Virus record (IMG/VR): IMGVR_UViG_3300010885_036807
Location: 1-40,459 of that record
Source of the DNA: a virus
DNA: 40,459 nt
Reading direction: 5' to 3' (one strand)
Every line of letters begins with the position of its first letter. Within the stretch, counting starts at the first letter, position 1. Both the position numbers and the translations under genes were made by a program. Below, in pieces: positions 16,114 through 24,543 of the stretch. The notes under the pieces were generated by a model that worked only from the letters and a program-made list of their open reading frames with translations, had not been told where the DNA came from and did not search any database.

Positions 16114-16521
16114 TTACTTATAATCTGGATTCCACTCTAGAATACATTCATTATCAAATACATCTTGAAGATACCAATTTTTACGAACAGGTATTGCATC
16201 TCCAAAATCAATCACCCAAATCTTATCTTTATATTCAATAAAATTATAAGGTGTTACATCTACATACTGAATATCACAATCATGATATAGAGTATATAGA
16301 ATCTTATATATCTGACTAACAATATTTTTTGGCATATTATCAATATTTTCTCCATATTTATCTGCAATACACATTTCTGGAATTTGTTCCATTTTAATGT
16401 AGGTCTTATAATCTGTTTCAATAATCTTTGGCGCAAGATTCTTTTTTGATGCTTTCATCTGAAGTGTTACTTCATTACGAATTTGCTCTTCTGTTCTGTT
16501 ACTAACTTTTTTTACAAACAT
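16114..16521 (-). CDS. Minimal protein-kinase-like protein lacking the ATP loop
   Basis: The protein has the C-lobe hallmarks of a kinase: YVDVTPYNFI (catalytic-loop D88 and N93) and VIDFGDA (D105-F106-G107). At 135 residues it is about half a kinase domain. The N-terminus begins at a VKK that could supply the ATP-binding Lys, and E17 the helix-C Glu, but no glycine-rich loop is present, and an in-frame stop just upstream rules out an extension. Small RIO/Bud32-like enzymes are the nearest comparison. It may be a degenerate or atypical kinase. Confidence 0.65.
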   Translation of the reverse strand: MFVKKVSNRTEEQIRNEVTLQMKASKKNLAPKIIETDYKTYIKMEQIPEMCIADKYGENIDNMPKNIVSQIYKILYTLYHDCDIQYVDVTPYNFIEYKDKIWVIDFGDAIPVRKNWYLQDVFDNECILEWNPDYK

Positions 16522-16533
16522 ACTATGAATACA

Positions 16534-16995
16534 TTAATAATCAAAAATTCGTTTTTCAATTTTGCTCGCATTCCTACAGCGGTTTCGCCAAACCATATGT
16601 GCAGAAACAAATTCTCCATTTTTATATTCTTTTTTAATGACACTAAATCCATATCTACTATACCACGCGACGAGTCTTTCATCACTACTTGTTGCCAACC
16701 ATAAACTCCTTTTTTCAGTCGAAGAGGCTATAATCTTCTCAAGAAGTTTAGAGCCTATTCTTTCATTCTGAAAATCTTTATTTACACATATATATTGTAT
16801 TTTATGATTATTATCTACTAGAGCAAATGCTATAATAACATTTAGATTTGTTACTACAAATGAGTTATCTTCAGACCTATTGTTCCACGCTCTTATGAAA
16901 AAAGGTAATTCACTAATATGAAATACGTTTTCTAATAATTTTTTGCATGAATTATAATGTTTCCACTTTAAAGATATAAATGAATAATCTTTCAT
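16534..16995 (-). CDS. GNAT-family N-acetyltransferase
   Basis: IQYICVNKDFQNERIGSKLL is motif A of GNAT enzymes, with the acetyl-CoA pyrophosphate-binding QNERIG loop. The later AWYSRYGFSVI is motif B. The 153-residue length is standard. The substrate (protein, polyamine or sugar) is unknown. It lies between the kinase-like gene and Elp3, on the same strand. Confidence 0.8.
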   Translation of the reverse strand: MKDYSFISLKWKHYNSCKKLLENVFHISELPFFIRAWNNRSEDNSFVVTNLNVIIAFALVDNNHKIQYICVNKDFQNERIGSKLLEKIIASSTEKRSLWLATSSDERLVAWYSRYGFSVIKKEYKNGEFVSAHMVWRNRCRNASKIEKRIFDY

Positions 16996-17007
16996 ATTCT
17001 ACTTTAA

Positions 17008-18816
17008 TTAAATATTTTTTACCATGTAAGTTCCGCTCAATTCATATCCACACTTATTCTTATAATATTCACGTGTTCCTACACCAGCAATCACAGCAAC
17101 CTTGTTCCATCCAGCATTCTTAGCAATCTTCTCAGCAGTTGACATAAGAAGTTTTCCAAATCCACGATGCTGAGAACCATTTGACTCTAACCCATTATTT
17201 ACTCCTAGAGATGCACCATATACATGAACCTCGCGCACCAAAGCACAATTACTAATCTCTGGAATATATCCTCCACCAGGGAAAGGATCAAGACGGAGAC
17301 GGAGAAATCCATAAAGACCAATATAAGTATCTAGATCACCAGGCCAATAAGAAAGGCGGCCAGTAATAAGAGTATATAGATACATATATACATGCATCAG
17401 CCAATACATTAATTTCTGAAAGAAATCCATTTTATGGGCTTCCACAGAAATATGATATTCAATTCCTCCAGATGCTTCATACTTTCGAACTGCGATAATA
17501 GGATCATATTTATCATGTTCCTTCTCACCAATCTCATTACACCGAATACAGTTACACTTCAACCCCTTCTTTTTCATTTGTGTATGAATTACTTGACGAA
17601 GATTTGAAATCTTATTGTAGCCTGCAGCAATATCATTACCAGGAATATCACGAACAAGTCTCTGAATTCTTACCCATGGATTTACTCTTGTTTTATAAAA
17701 CACACATACATCAATCAAATCTTGTAGATTTTTCTCAGAATATGGCATGAAAGAACCATTATTATACATATCATAAATCTTAGACTTTACAATATGTGTA
17801 TCGTCAAAGTTCTGAACAACTGCAGTAGGATAAATCTTGATGTCATCAAACTGCAAATCTGGATTTACAATAGCTTGTTCAAACATCCACTTATCTTGCT
17901 CTGGTGAACTGCCTGGCAAATCTGGCATAAGATGAACAACCACCTTGAGACCAGCTTGCTTCAAAAGACGAATCGCGTGAATAGTATCTTTTGTGTAGCA
18001 CTTGCGATTAACCTTTTTCAGAATAGCATCATCATAATGCTGAACACCAATCTGAATGCGTGTAACACCCCAACGTCTATAGTCCTTAATTGTGTTTGGT
18101 GTAATATTATCAGGACGAGTTTCAAGAGTAAAGCCAATAATACGATACTTAGTTGTTTCATTTATAGTAATTTCTTCTTCAAGAGTCTTTGACACTCGCT
18201 CGTCATCAACACTATTGGCGGCCCAATAAAGTTCACGAATCACTTGCTCACGATACTCGAGAGGATAACTCTCCCAAGTTCCACCAGAGAAAATCACTTC
18301 AATCTTAGAAGTTTGTTCATCAGAAATGTTTCCAGTAACTTTATAAGAGTTAATGCGACTATTGAACTGTCCCTTAATGTCAAAGTTAGACTCAAGAGCA
18401 CGAAGCATGGCTGGCTCATTTGAAAGATAAGAACGAGGTTGGGTTGGGTTTCCATTCAAATCGGTTTCTTGAGGACAATATGAGCAATCATACTTGCAAC
18501 TAAACTTATTAGGTGCAAGAACAATTGTAACAACAAGAACACCCGAATTAGAGCGAACTTGCTTCTTAATCATCCAGCGACGCATCTTTGGTGTAATCTT
18601 TCGTGATGAAAATACTTTGCGATATATCTTATGAATTTCTTTCTTAGAAGGGTTCAATTGATACTGACGCTTTAGCTTGCGAACATTATCTTCAATATTA
18701 TTATCAGGCGAATCAAGAAGTTCATTTACAAAATCCTCTAGCTCATGCTCATGCTCATGCTCATGCTCATCAGACTCGATAGTGTCGCTAGAAACAATAT
18801 TCTCGATATCATTCAT
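17008..18816 (-). CDS. ELP3: Elp3-like radical SAM tRNA acetyltransferase
   Basis: The radical SAM cluster motif C107-x3-C111-x2-C114 (CKYDCSYC) is followed by the Elp3 blocks PRSYLSNEPAM, FSGGTWESYP and HLMPDLPGSS. A GNAT domain near the C-terminus has SQHRGFGKLLM. Elp3 is the catalytic Elongator subunit that makes the cm5 modification on wobble uridine of tRNAs. The length (602 aa) is slightly above that of cellular Elp3, partly from an acidic N-terminal extension containing an EH repeat. CroV encodes an Elp3 homologue. Other Elongator subunits are not in this window. Confidence 0.9.
   Translation of the reverse strand: MNDIENIVSSDTIESDEHEHEHEHELEDFVNELLDSPDNNIEDNVRKLKRQYQLNPSKKEIHKIYRKVFSSRKITPKMRRWMIKKQVRSNSGVLVVTIVLAPNKFSCKYDCSYCPQETDLNGNPTQPRSYLSNEPAMLRALESNFDIKGQFNSRINSYKVTGNISDEQTSKIEVIFSGGTWESYPLEYREQVIRELYWAANSVDDERVSKTLEEEITINETTKYRIIGFTLETRPDNITPNTIKDYRRWGVTRIQIGVQHYDDAILKKVNRKCYTKDTIHAIRLLKQAGLKVVVHLMPDLPGSSPEQDKWMFEQAIVNPDLQFDDIKIYPTAVVQNFDDTHIVKSKIYDMYNNGSFMPYSEKNLQDLIDVCVFYKTRVNPWVRIQRLVRDIPGNDIAAGYNKISNLRQVIHTQMKKKGLKCNCIRCNEIGEKEHDKYDPIIAVRKYEASGGIEYHISVEAHKMDFFQKLMYWLMHVYMYLYTLITGRLSYWPGDLDTYIGLYGFLRLRLDPFPGGGYIPEISNCALVREVHVYGASLGVNNGLESNGSQHRGFGKLLMSTAEKIAKNAGWNKVAVIAGVGTREYYKNKCGYELSGTYMVKNI
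18742..18770 (-). repeat. Hexanucleotide repeat encoding Glu-His in Elp3 N-terminus
   Basis: Nearly five in-frame copies of ctcatg (plus strand) encode EHEHEHEHE in the N-terminal extension of Elp3. Confidence 0.9.
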
Positions 18817-18847
18817 TTTTGATACAAATATATGATATATATAAAAA

Positions 18848-18855
18848 TCAATTTT
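18848..18855 (-). promoter_or_regulatory. AAAATTGA early promoter (minus strand)
   Basis: AAAATTGA on the minus strand lies 31 nt before the Elp3 ATG at 18816, with TTTGTATCAAAAATG at the start. Confidence 0.7.
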
Positions 18856-18859
18856 TTAT

Positions 18860-19225
18860 TTAATCCTTTTTACCATAGAGGCTGAGCAGATAATCTAAGC
18901 GTTCCTTGCTGGGAGTCTTATTTTTTGCCGAAGCATGAGAAGCTCTTCTTTTATTTATTGTTTGTTTCTTTCCACTATAAAGTGTCATAAGATGTTTTAA
19001 ACGGTCTTTCGGAGAAACACGCTGATGTTTTCTTGTATTCATAGTTCTTTTTTTTACGCTTCTTACATTTCTTGTTGCTGTTGTATGTTTTTTTACCCCA
19101 GAAGGTTTATTATTAATACGTGCTTTAGAAAACATAGCAGTAATATTGTTTAAATTTGCGTTTTTATTATTAGTAATTTTTGTATCTTTCATCATGTTTA
19201 CAAGATCATTTAAATTGTTTGACAT
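18860..19225 (-). CDS. Small basic protein with duplicated RLxxLxxLY motif
   Basis: The start chosen is the ATG in TATAGAATG at 19225; the longer frame would need a TTG. The 121-residue protein is very basic. It carries two copies of one motif: SPKDRLKHLMTLYSGKK and PSKERLDYLLSLYGKK, the second at the extreme C-terminus. The N-terminal LNDLVNMMKDT may be a distant third. A DNA-packing or docking role would fit the charge, but no family is recognised. Confidence 0.75.
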   Translation of the reverse strand: MSNNLNDLVNMMKDTKITNNKNANLNNITAMFSKARINNKPSGVKKHTTATRNVRSVKKRTMNTRKHQRVSPKDRLKHLMTLYSGKKQTINKRRASHASAKNKTPSKERLDYLLSLYGKKD

Positions 19226-19257
19226 TCTATATAAAGAATATAAAAAATTATTCAAAT

Positions 19258-19265
19258 AAAATTGA
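19258..19265 (+). promoter_or_regulatory. AAAATTGA early promoter
   Basis: AAAATTGA lies 32 nt before the ATG at 19298 (endonuclease VII gene), in the divergent gap with the gene starting at 19225. Confidence 0.65.
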
Positions 19266-19297
19266 ATAAATATTTAAATATGATTTTTTATCACGAA

Positions 19298-19804
19298 ATG
19301 TCTGAGATTGATGAAAGCAGAGAATATAAGTTGACTGATAAACAGAAGAAGCATTATACAACCTATAAGGATATCAAAAATTTGAAATTTAAAACCGCAG
19401 AAGAAGAACGAGCATGGGCAAGAACTCAGAAGAAAGTATGCAGCAAGTGTGAAGAAAGTCTTCCACTATCATACTTTCATGCTAACACAAGTGGTAAAGA
19501 TCCATTTAATAAAGAAGGTTATCGTCTTACAAGACCTGAATGTGGCAAGTGCACGAACGATGATGGATGCGGGGAAAAGGAAGCAAAAGATATTGCTAAA
19601 AAAGAGGGAAAGGCATATAAGGCGCCAGAAGGAACAAAGTGTGAACTTTGTAACAAAACAAAAGATATTGTATTTGACCATGATCATCTTAAAAATATAT
19701 TTCGTGGATGGTTATGCAATTCTTGTAACAGAGCTTTGGGAGTTCTAGGGGATAATATAGAAGGATTGACAAAAGCTCTTAACTATTTGAAGAAAACTAG
19801 CTAG
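19298..19804 (+). CDS. T4 endonuclease VII-like recombination nuclease
   Basis: The C-terminal domain has the endonuclease VII signature: CELC (C115, C118), FDHDH (127-130) and GWLCNSCNRALG (C140, C143), followed by GDN. The enzyme resolves branched DNA such as Holliday junctions in phage T4. An additional N-terminal zinc ribbon (CSKC and CGKC, C48/C51/C82/C85) is present. The start at 19298 fits the promoter distance; 19280 is possible, and the TTG at 19262 lies inside the promoter. Its last 8 bp overlap the convergent methyltransferase gene. Confidence 0.85.
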   Translation: MSEIDESREYKLTDKQKKHYTTYKDIKNLKFKTAEEERAWARTQKKVCSKCEESLPLSYFHANTSGKDPFNKEGYRLTRPECGKCTNDDGCGEKEAKDIAKKEGKAYKAPEGTKCELCNKTKDIVFDHDHLKNIFRGWLCNSCNRALGVLGDNIEGLTKALNYLKKTS

Positions 19805-20765
19805 GTGCTAAAGTTTTCTGTAATCTTTCTTTTGAAAGATCAAAGTATTTTTTTTCTAGTTCAATACCAATAAATTTACGATTTGTTTTAATACAGCCAA
19901 TACCAGTTGTTCCAGATCCCATAGTATTGTCTAGCACAATATTATTTTCATTTGAATAAGTCTTAATAAGATATTCAATTAGTTTTACAGGTTTTTGTGT
20001 TTCATGAATAGTATCATACTCAATATCAAATTCTAGAATTTCATTTGGATAATTTGTAAAAGACTGTTTATATTCTGTATTACTAATTAATTTGTTGTTT
20101 TCACCAAGATGATGTTTCTGATTGAGCATTTTGCCAATTCGCTTTTCAGAATTTTTCTTAACAATATTTACAGGAATTAGACCTTGAGGATTATAAGTCA
20201 TATTTCCTGTAGTTCTTGATGCAGCTGCTGCACCACCTGGAGAAAATACACAAATATCTTCTGTGCATTTCATCGGTCTGTAATTTGCTAATAGAAACTG
20301 AGTTGTCTTATTCTTTTTCCAAATTAAATTGTATTTATACCAATCATAATTTGCTGAAATAAGTTTTGTTGTGAATGGCTGCTGACTAAAGAGTAGAATA
20401 ACTCCCTTTGGTTTTATAAGAATTCGCATGTATTCTTCCCAAAGTTTAGTAGTATCAATAATACTATCCCATTTACATTTTGTTGAACCATAAGGCAAAT
20501 CACATAATATAAGATGAATACTATTGGATGGAATTTTTTTCATTATTTCTAAACAATCGCCATGAGCAATTTTGATATTAGTGTTTAGATGTTCAAATGA
20601 ATCGACTGTTGGCTCTACAACTGCTGACACCAAAGGTTCTGACTTTGGTTTAATAGGAAACAATAATTGTAAGAGTTCTTCTTTTGATTTACCAGTATAT
20701 CCTTTAATATTTTTCTGTTTACATATTTCAATAAGTTCATTTCTAGTTTTTTTAGTAAAGACCAT
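19797..20765 (-). CDS. SAP-domain plus beta-class DNA amino-methyltransferase
   Basis: Residues 7-35 resemble a SAP DNA-binding helix pair (TRNELIEICKQKNI then SKEELLQLL). The methyltransferase follows in beta-class order: motif IV DLPYG (89-93) first, then TQKP and motif I DNTMGSGTTG (279-288). DLPY favours N6-adenine, but N4-cytosine cannot be excluded. Beta-class enzymes usually belong to type II modification systems. The neighbour is endonuclease VII, not a recognisable type II restriction enzyme. Confidence 0.85.
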   Translation of the reverse strand: MVFTKKTRNELIEICKQKNIKGYTGKSKEELLQLLFPIKPKSEPLVSAVVEPTVDSFEHLNTNIKIAHGDCLEIMKKIPSNSIHLILCDLPYGSTKCKWDSIIDTTKLWEEYMRILIKPKGVILLFSQQPFTTKLISANYDWYKYNLIWKKNKTTQFLLANYRPMKCTEDICVFSPGGAAAASRTTGNMTYNPQGLIPVNIVKKNSEKRIGKMLNQKHHLGENNKLISNTEYKQSFTNYPNEILEFDIEYDTIHETQKPVKLIEYLIKTYSNENNIVLDNTMGSGTTGIGCIKTNRKFIGIELEKKYFDLSKERLQKTLAPS

Positions 20766-20798
20766 ATTTGATATAATTATTATAAATCATTTAAATTA

Positions 20799-20806
20799 TC
20801 AATTTT
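20799..20806 (-). promoter_or_regulatory. AAAATTGA early promoter (minus strand)
   Basis: AAAATTGA on the minus strand lies 33 nt before the methyltransferase ATG at 20765. Confidence 0.6.
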
Positions 20807-20856
20807 AAAAGCTTTTTGCAAGAATACTTTAAGATATTTTATCTAAATTAAACTAG

Positions 20857-21246
20857 ATGATACACGTTCAAGAAAATTCTAATAAAACTATCCATGGAAC
20901 TTACAAGTCAAAAGAAATGACATTAAAAGTTTTATTACCTAATAAAAGATTGGTAGCAGATAGTTTAAAACGTAAAGTAGAAATATTTCAAGAAACAGAT
21001 GATGCTGTTTTAACAACTGTATTTAATAATAAAGATGAATGCACATTAAAACTTGAAAAGGATTCTGGTACTTATGCTATAAGTTTTACAAAAAAAATAA
21101 TAATCAAAAAAGAAAACATGGATATGATTGAGAAAATGTTGTTAGATATGTCAAACGCTGTCAGCGATACTACAGAACTATTGAATTCTAGTTCTTCAAC
21201 CAATCTTCTTTTAGATAGTTCAGTAAGTCTGAGTAGCCTCCAATAA
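20857..21246 (+). CDS. Hypothetical protein, 129 aa
   Basis: A Lys-rich domain of about 85 residues is followed by a helical stretch and a Ser/Leu-rich tail (SSSSTNLLLDSSVSLSSLQ). The tail lies opposite the glutaredoxin-like frame on the minus strand, so its odd composition may be a by-product of that overlap. The start context is ACTAGATG. No family is recognised. Confidence 0.7.
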   Translation: MIHVQENSNKTIHGTYKSKEMTLKVLLPNKRLVADSLKRKVEIFQETDDAVLTTVFNNKDECTLKLEKDSGTYAISFTKKIIIKKENMDMIEKMLLDMSNAVSDTTELLNSSSSTNLLLDSSVSLSSLQ

Positions 21247-21382
21247 ATTGTGAATCTTTAAAAATCATAGGAAACGTTTTATATTCTTTTTTTGCTAGAT
21301 TCTTAATAAATGGTATAGCCTTCAGTTTATTGGTAATTTGAAGTCCATATATAAAAGTGTAACAAATAAATATATAGATGGA
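21188..21382 (-). pseudogene. Glutaredoxin remnant
   Basis: On the minus strand a 64-codon frame without any ATG near its 5' end contains FIYGLQ, then PFIKNLAKKEYKTFPMIF and KDSQFIGGYSDLLNYL. The TFPxIF and FIGGYSDL blocks are the cis-Pro and GG motifs of glutaredoxin. The CPYC active site is missing, and the distance from FIYGL to TFP is roughly half the usual. The frame is bounded upstream by TGA and overlaps the 3' end of the gene at 20857. It looks like an internally deleted, decaying gene. Confidence 0.6.
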
Positions 21383-21545
21383 TCAAACTATAAGGATGTT
21401 TCTTGGAATAGCAGGTTTTTTTGCTTTCATAATTCTGCTTCATAATAATATTCATAATAAGAGAATTGTAAAAGAAGAAAAGCCAAAATATATACAGTAT
21501 AGCTCATTTTCAGATAGATATTATTTTCTAGATCAAACAGTCTAA
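21378..21545 (+). CDS. 55-residue single-pass membrane protein
   Basis: The peptide begins MDQTIRMFLGIAGFFAFIIL, giving one membrane helix (about 7-21), followed by a His/Asn/Lys-rich segment and a Tyr/Phe-rich C-terminal part (YIQYSSFSDRYYFLDQ). The start is in TATATAGATG, the TAGA-type context. It lies 26 bp upstream of the large glycosyltransferase gene. Function unknown. Confidence 0.65.
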   Translation: MDQTIRMFLGIAGFFAFIILLHNNIHNKRIVKEEKPKYIQYSSFSDRYYFLDQTV

Positions 21546-21571
21546 ACCATTCACACAAATATTTAATAAGA

Positions 21572-24538
21572 ATGTATGGAACACATAATAAGACAGGAAA
21601 GGAAATTCGTCTACTTCAACATACAACATCTACATGGCGCGATAAAAAGACATTAGTGTGGTTGAATGAGAATGATGATATGACGATTCCATGGAATCGT
21701 TTGGATATTGGTTGCGTTGGTTCTAAAAATGTAGAAAAAACAAATGCAGATATTGTTGTATGTGTAGATGATGAAGATGCAAACTGGATTCGTAATGGAG
21801 GATATAATAATGTTCGATTGCTGTTTGCTTCTAAAAAGGTTCTAGATCTGATTGGTTTATCATTTTTTGAAAAAAATAAAACAAATAATATTCTATGTAT
21901 TGATGAATTACATTTACTTTATAGTTTTCTTGAAGAAGAATGGGATAATACAGTAAATGATGCATGTATTCTTGTAGCATTAACGCTACGTTTTGGTTAC
22001 ACATATCCTTTACAGAGCACATCACGAAATACTATGAATTTAAATATTTCTTCACAATTAGTAAAACCCCAACAACTATATTATATTACTCAGTATTATA
22101 AGTCAGAACAGTCAAAACGACAAAAAGAAATTGATAGATGTTTAAAAAATAATGTTGAAAACTCTTATATTGATCATATTATTTTATTAAATCAAAAAGA
22201 TTTTTCATCGAGTTTTCCAGAATCTAGTAAAATTAAACAAGAAGTAATAAATGCTCGTCTTCATTATGATGATGTAATTCGCTATGTGTATGATACAATT
22301 CCTAGTGATTCAATTGTAGTATTTGCGAATGCTGATATATATTTAGATTCTTCTATAAGAACAATTTGGTCAACAAATTTAGAAGATAAATTCTTTGCAT
22401 TACTTCGATATGATGATGATGGGAACGGAGGTGATGAAATTTTTGGTCCTCGTGCGGATTCTCAAGATACATGGATTCTTGCATCAAATTCTGTTAAAAA
22501 TCGCAAGTGGAAGTATGAAGATTTCCATTTCTCATTTGGTATTTCAGGATGCGATAATGCAATTACACTAGAGATGTTACGTATGAAATTTTTAGTAGTA
22601 AATCCAGCACTCACAATTAAAACACATCATCTTCATTTATCACAATATAGAACATATAGTGTTGATGAAATTGTAGATAAGAAAGTATATTTATATATTG
22701 AACCAACTGGATTACATGATATGGAAGCAGTAACACAACTTCCATTTAAGAATAAAAATAGTCAATTTGATCTTGGAGCATTTGATAGAGAAATTCTATG
22801 TAATAACACAAATAAATCTGCTACATATTGTAAAATGATTGAGAAAGAAAAAAGATATACATTTAGTTCAAATGGAAAGAATACTTTTGAGCAACATTCT
22901 GTTCCTATTTATTATTTCGATAACGTGTTTCAAACAAATAGTGGATTAACTTACACTTATGATAAGATTTTTGTTGGGCCAACAAAGATTGCTACTGAGT
23001 ACTGGTCTAAATCAAATCTAAGCACACTAACGCCTAGTATTAAAGTGAAAAAAGCATATATAGCACCATTACCTGAAGAAGTATCAAATAATATCGAAGA
23101 TTATCTATTATATTATTTTGGTAAAATTCTTTTGATGCGTGAAAAATATGGAAGTGATGGAGAATTCTGGTGCCCTAATAGCAAAAATTTTATTCAAATG
23201 TTAACTTTATTCGATTGGAAAACAAAGAGTGTTCCAGTTATTTCTCATTCTGAAAATTCTCTTGCGTTTGTTCAAAAAGCGTATGTATGGTTTCCAAATG
23301 ATAACTTAGAAGTCAGTTCAGAAGAAATGACTGTTTTACGTAACTTTATTAAGAATGATTTTACTGTTCCATCGAATATTGTTGTATATATGGATGAAGA
23401 ATATATTAATACAAGTTTTATTAAAGAACTTGAAGCAAAGTATGATAATGTAGACGTGATTTTCCGTCAAACATCTATTGAGCGTAAAATTTCTATATTA
23501 CAATCTGCAAAAGTATTAATTACATTAGGTTCTGATTCGAATGCAACACTATGGAAATATGTGTGGGCTATGGCGCCAAGTAGTACTGTTATTGATATTC
23601 AGAATGAAATGCATATGAATGGAGAAATTCATCATATAGTATCTGCATGTAATCTAAAACATGTTCTTCATATTGTTCCAAAAGGTTCTTTGACATCAAT
23701 TATAAGGTCGCGTATTATTGATTCTATTCAAGAACTACAAACTAAAGTAGATTTACCGATTATTTATGTTCCCAATTATACAAAAGGATTCTTTGCACAT
23801 AAAGGTGATTCATTCAGAGAGGTAATAGATTTATGGGTTGAACGAGGATATGTGCAAAAGGAATATGGTTCTAATAAAAACGTATGGATGAATGGTGTAG
23901 GAAATATTTTATTATATGATAGACCAAATTACGATTGGATTAAACAAGCAGATGGTAATGAACAAAATTGGAAGAAAGCATTATTTGGAAATCCCAAGCC
24001 AATAGGTGCAAATTCGAAAGCTTGGTCATTCTGGGCACGTAGACCAAGACTTGTGGAAGAAATGCTGAATAAGGAACACAAAAAGACTAAAAATATAGTA
24101 TTCTATGGTTGTACTGAAAATCAAGTTCAGAAATTACATAGAACAAAACATGACTGGGCATCATGCTGTAATGAATTTGTGATGGCTTCTGAAAATGAAT
24201 CTCCTAAATATTCTGAGCAAGAGTATTTAGATAATCTAGCACAGGCTAAATATGGTCTGTGTTTAGCTGGTTATGGTAAAAAATGCCACAGAGAAGTCGA
24301 GTGTATGGCGTTTGGAACTGTTCCATTAGTAGCACCAGAAGTTGATATGGATTCTTATGCAAATCCTCCAGTAGAAGGATTACATTATTTACGGGTTTCT
24401 TCACCAGAAGATTTAAAAGATAAACTGAGTCAGTTTGATGATGATATTTGGTGGAGAATGTCTGAAGCGTGTAAGAAATGGTACAAAGAAAATTGTAGTG
24501 TGGATGGAATGTGGGAATTAACTAAAAAAATCTTATAA
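21572..24538 (+). CDS. Three-part glycosyltransferase, 988 aa
   Basis: After an unassigned N-terminal part (1-150), a GT-A-like domain (about 168-365) carries a putative metal site ADIYLD (254-259). A GT61-like domain (about 440-690) has SHSENSLAFVQKAY, VVYMDEEYIN and ITLGSDSNATLWKY. A third, exostosin-like region (about 725-985) has KYGLCLAGYGKKCHREVE followed by an AFGTVPLVAP block. Such a chain would add several sugars in sequence. No signal peptide is visible. It ends 5 bp before the collagen-like gene, on the same strand, so the pair may be cotranscribed and functionally linked. Domain borders are estimated by eye. Confidence 0.7.
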   Translation: MYGTHNKTGKEIRLLQHTTSTWRDKKTLVWLNENDDMTIPWNRLDIGCVGSKNVEKTNADIVVCVDDEDANWIRNGGYNNVRLLFASKKVLDLIGLSFFEKNKTNNILCIDELHLLYSFLEEEWDNTVNDACILVALTLRFGYTYPLQSTSRNTMNLNISSQLVKPQQLYYITQYYKSEQSKRQKEIDRCLKNNVENSYIDHIILLNQKDFSSSFPESSKIKQEVINARLHYDDVIRYVYDTIPSDSIVVFANADIYLDSSIRTIWSTNLEDKFFALLRYDDDGNGGDEIFGPRADSQDTWILASNSVKNRKWKYEDFHFSFGISGCDNAITLEMLRMKFLVVNPALTIKTHHLHLSQYRTYSVDEIVDKKVYLYIEPTGLHDMEAVTQLPFKNKNSQFDLGAFDREILCNNTNKSATYCKMIEKEKRYTFSSNGKNTFEQHSVPIYYFDNVFQTNSGLTYTYDKIFVGPTKIATEYWSKSNLSTLTPSIKVKKAYIAPLPEEVSNNIEDYLLYYFGKILLMREKYGSDGEFWCPNSKNFIQMLTLFDWKTKSVPVISHSENSLAFVQKAYVWFPNDNLEVSSEEMTVLRNFIKNDFTVPSNIVVYMDEEYINTSFIKELEAKYDNVDVIFRQTSIERKISILQSAKVLITLGSDSNATLWKYVWAMAPSSTVIDIQNEMHMNGEIHHIVSACNLKHVLHIVPKGSLTSIIRSRIIDSIQELQTKVDLPIIYVPNYTKGFFAHKGDSFREVIDLWVERGYVQKEYGSNKNVWMNGVGNILLYDRPNYDWIKQADGNEQNWKKALFGNPKPIGANSKAWSFWARRPRLVEEMLNKEHKKTKNIVFYGCTENQVQKLHRTKHDWASCCNEFVMASENESPKYSEQEYLDNLAQAKYGLCLAGYGKKCHREVECMAFGTVPLVAPEVDMDSYANPPVEGLHYLRVSSPEDLKDKLSQFDDDIWWRMSEACKKWYKENCSVDGMWELTKKIL

Positions 24539-24543
24539 ATTAG

